Shown here piece after piece: positions 55,956-64,000 of a stretch of DNA of 64,000 bases. Every line of letters begins with the position of its first letter. The first letter of the stretch is position 1. The notes under the pieces are model-generated. The model did no database searches and was not told where the DNA came from. It saw only the letters and a list, made by a program, of their open reading frames with translations. Source of the stretch: Stenocarpella maydis (taxonomy: Eukaryota > Ascomycota > Sordariomycetes > Diaporthales > Diaporthaceae); assembly GCA_002270565.1 (NCBI GenBank), contig NQMI01000027.1, forward strand, positions 142,988-206,987, read 5' to 3'. Made by a program: the position numbers and the translations under genes.

Positions 55956-58473
55956 GCTGATGGATTTGTCCGACCTCAGACGTGCAAATGGCACTGGCGG
56001 CACACTCTTTTTGGATTAAATTGTTCATGGCGATTGCCTCGCAGCCGGGAGACGCGTCGAGACGAGACGAGACGTGGCGTCAAGGTTTACGCGTTCCGGG
56101 CCGGCAGCGGGCGGGAGCTAGGCGGTACGGAGTACATGGTCCTGCCACACGAGGTAACTGGCAGGCTACAACGTGCTCCGTACACTACAAGTATAGTAAG
56201 TACACTACCTACCTAAGTACCTACTTACTTAAGTAGGTAGGTAAGTGGGCGGGCCTAATACGAAGGGTTAGGCTTAGCATCAAACATGGTCAACCCTCTT
56301 CTCTCCAGCTCATAACCATCCGAAGCCATCGACACATTCAACCACTCGAGTCAAGCAGCACGCTGTATTCTGCGTAATCTCGGCATCATGGAACAGACCG
56401 TTGTCGATAGGTTGCCATTCTGTCATCGTCGAAAGCATGACGGTTGAAAGAAAGAACCCGATCGAGACACAGCGAAGGCGATCCCTCGGCCAGCTCTCTG
56501 AGTATTGCTCGTCCAGGCGTCCAGGCGTGCTGCCGTGTAACCCTCACAACTGGATCAGGGAGGCAGGGAGGTTGCCGTCGAGGAACTGTGCGCCCCCTCC
56601 CTTGGCTTGACTGCCTGCACTTGCGGTGACGACAGGCTGCTCGCATCTTTACGTCGACTCGGAATAGGGCTCGCGGAACTCTGACAAGTCGCATGCGTCT
56701 CCCGAAATGCGAGCCAACGCCTGCGCTTGATCCATGCCCAGTCACTGGCCACTTCCACGCCTTGGATATACAACTCTTCTCCTCCAGGCTGCCATCTTGA
56801 CTCCCTGGGTGGTGACAGAGCTCTTGCTCCGACCAGATAGCAAAACAACTCGCTTATGCCGGCTTACCGTCCCACGGCGTCTCATGCCCACCTGTCGATG
56901 CCCCTTCGCGACCCAACTCGCTCTGATGGACGCCCTGCTGGGGGCCAGTGTGACACGCTGTGCCTCACTCACCCGTGTGCTTGGCCCGTCGCTGCGCGAC
57001 TCCTGCGCGAGCGGGGGCCAATGTCCTTCCTGCCTCTTGGGCAAGCAACGCTCAAGACAGACCACTCGTCTCCCCATGTGCAACCAGACCTCGCGGATTG
57101 AGTCACGTCGCTCGATGCGTGCGTCGGCTCCTCTCCGAATGCGCCCCATGCCAGGCAATGTTATGAATAGAGGGACCCCCCTTGGTCAGCGGCCTGCCGC
57201 CTTGGCCACAGTTCGACACCCGTTACACAGATTGGTTTCTGTGCCACCACCTGCACCAGTGGTCTACTCGAGTCGAGCGGCCACAATGCACTCAGCCCTC
57301 GGGTTTATCTATTATCTATGTACACAGCCGCCCCATGTCCCTACGGTTGGCACGCACTCGCCAGGCTGTGCAGCGCCCATGCAGTCAATCTGCCATTACT
57401 TTGGCAAACAACGGCGCCGCTATTTCCGGTGAACGGGTCACGCAGGGTGCGGCATCTGCACTGACATATCATTGAATCCTTCAGTGTAACTTGAGATGCC
57501 CTCAATAGGCCTTACTCACTGAACCGAGCGGGTTCGCGCCAATGGGCTGTTCACGCAGATGTGACCTTCCTGCAGCCTCGCTGAGTACAGTCAGAAAGGG
57601 AAGGCCACCCCTGAGAGCCCAGACTCTCATTCCACAACTCCAGGCCTTCCACGAGGGAGGGTGGCCCTTCCGCTGCAGGTCAGCCTACACAGATGCCATA
57701 CGAGAGCGTCAGTATTGTCTGGGCTTAAGTCGTCTCCCCCTACATTGGACCGCGTCGCCCATTTTACAAGAATCTCCTCGCCCTTGCAGAGTCTCGTTCT
57801 CATTCACAGAAAGTCATTGTCCGTCCGCGGTTACTGCACGGTGCAGGAGGTTCAGACCATGTGCGTGCTGCGGCGTCAAGTCTACGGTCAAGTAATCAGC
57901 AGGGCGGAGCGCTGGGTAGCACAACACTGTCCCAAACAGGATCTTGACACCTGCAGTTCTTCCAGGGTTGCAGTACTGACGCAGCCACCGAACCTGTTGG
58001 CCCGGGAGCTTCGACAGGCTTCCCTCGGCGCGGCACATTCAACCGCACGAGAGCGGTTTTTATACACCCCGTCAGCAGCCCCGATGGCGTGACAAGCAGC
58101 AGAGCGGTGCAGCATACTTTCATTTTGATCCCCACAACCGAGACGAAGGACCCGCGGTCTGCACCGAGGGCGATCGCTTGAGCGTACCGCGGATTCGAAC
58201 CCTGAACATTTCTAGAATTTGACCGTCGGCGGATCTGCGGCGATAAGTCTCGCACGGAGCTTTTTTACGTGAGAGCGTGTGTGCATTAATTTCAAGCTCT
58301 AACAAAACGGTACAACTACTGGAAGTGTGTCGCTGACATCGTGGTAACTAAGCTCATGGTGAGTTCCCACATCCCGGGCTCCCCAGCGAGCACTGCCGAC
58401 TAACACGCCCGCTAGCATATATAATTCAAGCTTCCGCCTGCAGCCCGCAGAACAATGACTACAGGTCTTGGAG
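55956..58473. other. 2.5-kb intergenic region with a palindromic TACCTAAGTA cluster and a lone B-box
   Basis: 56205-56243 holds an imperfect inverted repeat of CTACCTACCTAAGTA with TACTTAAGTAGGTAGGT. On the minus strand near 58183-58210 a perfect polymerase III B-box (GGTTCGAATCC) occurs without a foldable tRNA. No gene is recognised; upstream of 58474 the expected N-terminal part of the next gene is missing. Confidence 0.5.
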
Positions 58474-60175
58474 ATGATAACAGGACATGTCGCAGGCACG
58501 CTTCCAGGCACGGATCACGCCAACAAGCCTGGAGCGATGCTCATACAGGATGCTCGGTCTCACATTCCTTTTTCAAATATTCTTGAGCACGGAGACATTG
58601 TCCTCCTGCTGACACCAGTCGTCCGCCCCCTCGAACAAGACTCAACCCGGGATCCATTTGAGCCCCTCGGGAGAGGGCTTGCAAGGTATCACCCATGGAT
58701 CCGGCACGTTCCGTATACAGTGGCAGCCGGCATCACCAGCACTCACGTCGCCTTCATCAAGAGGGCAAAGATCGTGGTGTTTGTCATGTCAGGGCCGCCC
58801 ATCCAGGGGCAACCTTCTCAGGTAGCCCTCTCTAGCGTCGCGCAGGCGGCCGGGGATCATCGCCCACACGTTGTTGTCGCCTGTTGCGATGTTCAGGAAC
58901 TCGAATCCGCCACGTCAATTTTCCCAACCATCGTACAACTCCCTGGCTACTCGCTACACGACCTAGAGGCCGGGGCAGATCTTCTTTACCATGGACAACC
59001 GAGGCACACCGCGCCGCCCGCAGAGATCCAGAGTGCGCCGCCCAAGGACTTCACGCACAGGTGGGTCGTCAAGGGGTTCAACGTGGCGACCGACATGCAA
59101 GCGGTGTACGATCTCTGGTGTCAGGGCATGCCGAAACAGTTCAGCCTCGATCGGTACCGTCTCATGAGCCTATTGCAGCGAGACGGTTATGCGAAGCACT
59201 TGGTAGCCCGCAGCTCTGAGACAGGGCCTATCGTGGGGTTCTGTGCCACTTACATTACCTATCAGGATAGTAAGGGCGAGGTTCTTGTGGGCTCGATCGC
59301 CGCAGTCGTCGTTGAGGCTGCGCACAGGGGCCGGGGTATCGGTCAGCTATTACACAACGCAGGCCTCAAGGAGTTCTCGAAGACACGAGGCGTCAGCCGC
59401 CTACAGCTGGGTAGCACCTTTCCTAGGTTGCTGTACGGCCTGCCCATTGACGACCCCTCCGAGGGGTGGTTCAGAAGACGTGGCTGGAACATGGACTGCA
59501 CTACGGCCGGCACGGGCCAGGAAGTGGCAGACTGGGTGCTTGCGTTCAATGAGTGGCCGGCTGGTGGGCTCCCGCCCATCGGCGTCACCTTCCGACCCTG
59601 TGGAGACATGGAATTTGACAGAGTTTTGGATATCGTGGAGCAGGAATCGGAGCGGAACGGCAACATGGCTTGGTACGATCAATACGCAAAGCTGGCGGAT
59701 TCGATGTCTATGAATGACATCATAATAGGCTGTCATGGCGATGCCATTGTTGCGACGGCTATCTCGTATGTCATGCGTTCCGAGAATCCCTCTGCCGACG
59801 ACATACCCTGGGCTGCGGCGATTTCAGAGGACACGGGAGGCGTTACGTGCATTTGTATTACTGGTGCGTTTCAAAACATCAACAGGATGTGCGAGGTGGC
59901 TAACTTGACTTCTGTTTATCAAGATAATGACCCTTCGACAAGAGACGCGCTCATGGTCAGGCTTCTGGACGCATGTGTTCAAGGACTACGCCAGAGGGGC
60001 ATGGCGAGGATGTATATTGATGCGGTAAAAGGGGGCGATGCCGGATTTCAGTCCATAGGTACGCGGCTGGCGAGTTTCCCACATTCGTGCTCACTCTCGT
60101 TCACACGTAGCCACTGACAGTTTCGCAGGCTTCCAGAAGTGGGCCAGATACAAAGAGGTGTGGCGGAATGTATGA
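58474..60175 (+). CDS. GNAT acetyltransferase with only the C-terminal part of a GH3 glycosidase (truncated GH3-GNAT fusion)
   Basis: Exons 58474-60058 and 60129-60175 give 543 residues. Residues 1-185 (GTLPGTDHANKPGAMLIQDA, HGDIVLLLTPVVRPLEQDST, VPYTVAAGITSTHVAFIKRA, HVVVACCDVQELESATSIFP) correspond to the C-terminal alpha/beta sandwich of fungal GH3 beta-N-acetylglucosaminidase-type proteins. From about residue 195 on there is a tandem GNAT region, with motif A VVVEAAHRGRGIGQLLHNAG at about 277-296 and a second half ending WARYKEVWRNV. In full-length fungal relatives a GH3 TIM barrel of over 300 residues with the catalytic Asp precedes this. Here the 150 bp upstream shows no such coding text, so the barrel is absent. 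Either a truncated but still open gene or a decaying relic. The downstream ORF is intact and codon use is normal. Confidence 0.72.
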
Positions 60176-61827
60176 TTTGCTTTCATTTTTCGCTCCGCTA
60201 CATTGGGAGCCCGGCGGGGAGTTAGGCGGCATCTAAGACGACATCATACCAGCCAGTCATGACAAACTAAAGAGATTCATTGTTTACACGAAGACCAGCG
60301 GCGAACCCACGGCGTCTATCGAGACCTTTGACGGCAGCCTAACGCTGAATCCATCCAAAGAGAGCATGAGCCCAAAGGAGAATGCACCACCACCACGCCG
60401 CATCCTGCAGTCTCCGGCCGGTGCCTGGACATCTGCGTACACCGCAGTTCTATTCTTCTGCCTAGACGAGGGCGACGCCGACGGTGGTGAGCGAGATCAT
60501 ATCCACATCAGGGACAACTCACGCACACATGCAGCCTGACCAAGAATGAGTCGCACAAGTGATACCCGTCGTGGAGCTTTGTGCGATGGCAGCCCGAGCC
60601 TCCAGGGGTTCGGCGGACGAGTTCAAGCTGCATGAGCACAAGACCCATAGTAAGGATTCCAAACTGCGGGTGTTGGTTCCTGCCCCAATACCCACCGCCA
60701 AAGCATGTTGAATCCTTCAGCACTATCACTCCTTCCCTCTCCTTTTAGTGTGTGTGTGCGTGTGTGCGTGTGTGCGTCCCACTTGCATATCCGGCTCGTG
60801 CTTGCAAACCCGCAGGCTGCTTTGCGATGCCTGCTCACCTGCCTGCCAGCAAGCAAGCAGCAGAACAAACACCCAATCGCGCCCCCGGTCGGCCGGCTTG
60901 AAGGAATCGTCGTGCGTCGGGGCCGAGCGGCTGGGAGGGGGAGGGGGCTTGGTTTTGTACCATCCTGCTGGTAACTGGGTAACAATGACGGTGTGCAAAG
61001 GGACCCGCCCCCATTGGCTTGACGCGTGGGTTCTCTCCTCCTTCTCCGCCTTTTCTATCAACCATCTGCTGCCTGTCATCGGGAAGTCCCGCGTGAGGCA
61101 TGATCACGCATCATTGCAGCGCGATTGCCTGCGTGCGTGGAGCCTTTGCTCCCACGCGTCGCTGAGCTGGCGAGGCTGGCGACTCATCTATAGAGGCACG
61201 CCACTCGCAGAAGAAGACACACAAGTACATACTTACATACGACAGCCTCTTGATCCCCATTCGTAGCCGGCACTGTACACTCCCGCTCGGGACTGAGCTT
61301 TTCTTTCACGCGCCTTGCCTACCTGAGATGCAGCTCCTTCTGAGTAACCGCCTCCACATGCACACACACACACACGCATACACATTTCCGCTCCCTTTCC
61401 GCCGCCAGCTGCGAGGATACCGCCCAGCTTGCGGCTGCATGCCTTGCCCCCAAACACCTGCCTCGTTCCGGCGGCCGGCGCTCCCATCGCTGCATGAGCG
61501 AGCGCAGCCTAAAGTCACACGAGGGATGACATAGTGCAATGACGAGCGTGGGGAGTAGGATAAGGCAGGCCAAGGAAGAAAATCAGAAGGGTTCCAAGAC
61601 AGACAGCCACTCCCACCCCCCACGGGGGTCATGACTGGTCCTAGGAACGTGTCACGCAAAACAACACACATACACCAGATATTTTTCACCACTTGCCAAG
61701 GGGATGACCGTCGCTCCGTCCTTCTTCTCACTTCAATTACCCAAACGTGTGGGGGCCCCCCCTCTCCCTGTATCGCCCGCGCCTGCCGCGGTAATATGCT
61801 TTCTTGACTGGCCGGCGTATTGGAACA

Positions 61828-61864
<37 letters not shown>

Positions 61865-63064
61865 GGATATCGAGAATCCTGGATATAAAATGGAAGAGGA
61901 GGCTCGGCTAGGTCGGCAGCCCCACGAAAACTGAGTAGCAACTCGGGCAGGCAGGCCGGCAGGCAGACCCCAAGCAGCAGGAGGATCCATCCCGCACGGC
62001 GAAGCAATGGCGGTATGCAGACGGGGGCAGCAACATGTCTCTGGGCGGGAACCGACAAGTGCGAGGGAGGAGAGAGAGCGGCGTCAATGAGTAATCATCA
62101 CCGGTAAGCAGCAACAAGATACAATGTACAGATAGATACTGCCACCTCGCCAAGATACTATCGTCTCTATAGCGAGACCTTCCGGGGGCGTGCGACTGCT
62201 CATAATCCTCCGCACCCGCGAGGTAGTTGTGGGTAACAACAGGAAGGGGGGGGGCCGCTCCCTTTTGTGTAACACCTTTCAGGATCGGCGCTCCGTGTGA
62301 CGTGACGGATCAAAATACGGTGGTGGATGGATTATTCACTTTCAGAATCGGGGTGGAAAAGTCAATGTGCCCACGCTGGGCAGTGGGTTCCGTCCGCACC
62401 ACCACCACCGGCGGTCATCACCACCAGTTACCAGTGCAGGATCTTCTGCATTCTACACGTGTTGGTAGTATGATACAAGGTTGCATGAGCACACCCACAC
62501 ATAAAAGTCGTAGGTCAGGTGCATGTCACACGGGCGCGTAAGTACGCAAAGAAAAGGAGAGAAAAAAGAAGGGAAAAAAGAAGGAAAAGAAAAGGCCATT
62601 GAGAGCGAGGCTATTCGCATTGGCCGTCTGTCCTAAGATAGGTTCACGACTGCACCTGCTGGCCGGTGTCGCCCACTCCGGGTCGCGCTCGACCATGCAG
62701 ACCCTCACCGGCGCACACTCTCTGCTAAAGGCCATACACAAAATATATAGAAGGGGTATGGTGACCTTGGGGTGGTGGAAAGGTTACTCGAGGAGAGAAA
62801 GAGAAGAGCAGTAACTTTTGTGGTATACTTATCAAAAGCAAATCCCTCACAATTCCCGATACTCCTGCCTTGCAATTCCTTCTGGCGCGGCCGTCCATCA
62901 TGCCCACAAAAAAAAAAAGGTCCTCTGTTGCATGCTCATCAAGCTTCATCCTCATTATTCAATACCGTCAAGACGCACCAGGTTTTTCTTTTCTCCCCAT
63001 TGCAGGGCCCGCCCTTCTGTTCAAGAGTGCTCCAGGAGAATGCGCGAAGACGAGAAGAAATTCT
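60176..63064. other. intergenic, with an orphan coding-like frame and microsatellites
   Basis: A stop-to-stop plus-strand frame at 60237-60539 (100 codons: HDKLKRFIVYTKTSGEPTAS, IETFDGSLTLNPSKESMSPK) looks protein-like, with first ATG at about 60366; it might be an exon or relic of an unknown gene. The rest has no gene: CA repeat (61827-61863), GT repeats (about 60749-60775) and A-rich runs (62906-62919). The last 500 bp is the 3' flank of the tuberin-like gene. Confidence 0.4.
61827..61863. repeat. CA microsatellite, about 18 units
   Basis: Perfect CA dinucleotide run. Confidence 0.9.
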
Positions 63065-64000
63065 TCAAGCCCACTTGGAGAAGTCCAGGCTGTCGACCAG
63101 TGAATCCAGATTGATGCCCTGCATCATAATCTCCGTGTCTGCCGTTGAGTTCGTGATGACAGAGCTGCGATGCGACTGCGAGTTCTGCTCGCTGGTGGTC
63201 GTCAGGAACGTCGCGACGCTGGCCCGGCGAAGGTCACGCATGCTCAGCCCAGACATGCTGTCCCGTGCGACGCCGCTCGAGGGCCGGCTGTCGCTTGGTG
63301 TTTGTCCCGCCTGCTGCTGCTGTTGCGCCGAGGCAAGGGCGCTACTAAGTGACATTGGTGCTGGCGTGCTAGATGCCGAGGCGTGGGGGCTCGTAATGGT
63401 CGAGGGCGATGTTGCCAACGACGATGCGAATTTCGGCCCGTAACGCTCACGTAGGCGGCTAATCTCCCTGAGACGGCTGCGCCACGAGGATGGGTAATCA
63501 CCCTGCTCGCGGTGCGCCCAGACCAGAGAAAATACGGATGCGTTCAGGGCGAGAAGGCGGACAAAATCCGGCAGTGCTTTCAGACTGATCATCTTGGTTG
63601 CGGCACAGGGCGAGATCTCGGGAAAACCTTCCTTGCTCATGACTTGGACCTTGAAGAAAGGTGCGTAGGCACCCTTGTTGGGAGCCTCGCCATTCTTCCC
63701 TTCCTCTTGATGCTGTACACCATGCTCCCGAGTCGCAACAAACGACGCCCTTGACTCCGGGGTGATGACGATGTTGACGTAGTTGAAGTCGGATGGGAAC
63801 GTGTCGAACTTGAAGGGCAGGCCCGAGTCATTGAATATGATGTTCACAAAATCGTTGCCTATGTGTCTCTTCTTGCCGATGCACTGAACGTCATTGTCCA
63901 GATTCGTAGGCATCTGCGTTGTGACGTGGAAGACGATCTCCGTCACTCTGTCGCGCCAGCAGAACGTGTACTGCCCGTCTGTGTCGTAATCCCGGTCCAG
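63065..64000 (-). CDS. tuberin/TSC2-like Rap/Ran-GAP protein, C-terminal part (runs off the window)
   Basis: Minus strand, open from the right edge to a stop at 63065; at least 311 codons, N-terminus outside. The edge begins LDRDYDTDGQYTFCWRDRVT and EIVFHVTTQMPTN, followed by the RapGAP signature KKRHIGNDFVNIIFNDSG with its catalytic Asn (HIGND), then FDTFPSDFNYVNIVITPES and FFKVQVMSKEGFPEISPCAA. The tail is Ser-rich with a Q5 run and RDSMSGLSMRDLRRASVATF. Known role: GTPase-activating protein for Rheb, restraining TORC1 in response to nutrients. The HIGNDFVNI text is characteristic of tuberin rather than other RapGAPs. Confidence 0.88.
   Translation of the reverse strand: MDRDYDTDGQYTFCWRDRVTEIVFHVTTQMPTNLDNDVQCIGKKRHIGNDFVNIIFNDSGLPFKFDTFPSDFNYVNIVITPESRASFVATREHGVQHQEEGKNGEAPNKGAYAPFFKVQVMSKEGFPEISPCAATKMISLKALPDFVRLLALNASVFSLVWAHREQGDYPSSWRSRLREISRLRERYGPKFASSLATSPSTITSPHASASSTPAPMSLSSALASAQQQQQAGQTPSDSRPSSGVARDSMSGLSMRDLRRASVATFLTTTSEQNSQSHRSSVITNSTADTEIMMQGINLDSLVDSLDFSKWA

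Noticed and set aside
58183..58255. Possible second tRNA on the minus strand (B-box GGTTCGAATCC)
   Set aside because: The B-box is perfect, but no box A, no paired T-stem of normal length and no acceptor stem could be folded.
1..64000. CRISPR arrays, bacterial operons, riboswitches
   Set aside because: The window is fungal nuclear DNA; the regular 21-nt units at 42-44 kb are exons with variable sequence, not direct repeats with spacers.

Overview
The window comes from a filamentous ascomycete, most likely a Sordariomycete. The genes carry short introns (about 50-90 bp) with GTRNGY donors and YAG acceptors, coding DNA is GC-rich at third codon positions, and AT-rich repeat DNA shows the signature of repeat-induced point mutation (RIP). 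The species cannot be named from sequence alone.

Layout. 1-19.3 kb is a conserved housekeeping block: a kappa-class glutathione S-transferase (+), NOP58 (-), VMA6 (+), mitochondrial ribosomal protein uS15m (-) head-to-head with cytosolic RPS0/uS2 (+), a GT31 glycosyltransferase relic that has lost its catalytic centre (-), a small Cys-rich single-pass membrane protein (+), a DGK1-like diacylglycerol kinase (-) and the SPB4 DEAD-box helicase (+). From 19.3 to 35.1 kb there is only one gene I can support, a KxDL-domain protein at 28.8-29.8 kb, in GC-rich, microsatellite-rich DNA. 35.1-39.0 kb holds a large CYK3-like cytokinesis protein (SH3 plus inactive transglutaminase-like domain).

39.7-51.4 kb is a degenerate island. 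It begins with a trypsin-fold protease-like pseudogene carrying four in-frame TAA/TAG stops. Next is the most unusual object in the window: a minus-strand gene split into about 28 microexons of 9-33 nt, most often exactly 21 nt (7 codons), separated by introns of about 50-72 bp. A 4.7-kb Fot1/pogo-like transposon sits inside one of its introns with TIRs and a TA duplication; removing it restores a 62-bp intron. The transposon contains the relic of a chromodomain Ty3/gypsy element, inverted LTR-like repeats mutated to different degrees, and a 322-bp duplication around a single N. A tRNA-Glu(CTC) lies at the edge of the island.

52.3-64 kb returns to ordinary genes: CAF16 (+), the inner-kinetochore protein CENP-I/Mis6 (-), an N-terminally truncated GH3-GNAT protein (+) and, running off the right edge, the C-terminal RapGAP part of a tuberin/TSC2 homolog (-).

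Most genes are independent housekeeping loci (ribosome biogenesis, translation, V-ATPase, cytokinesis, kinetochore). The accessory interest is concentrated at 39.7-51 kb and in two domain-deleted genes (GT31 and GH3-GNAT).
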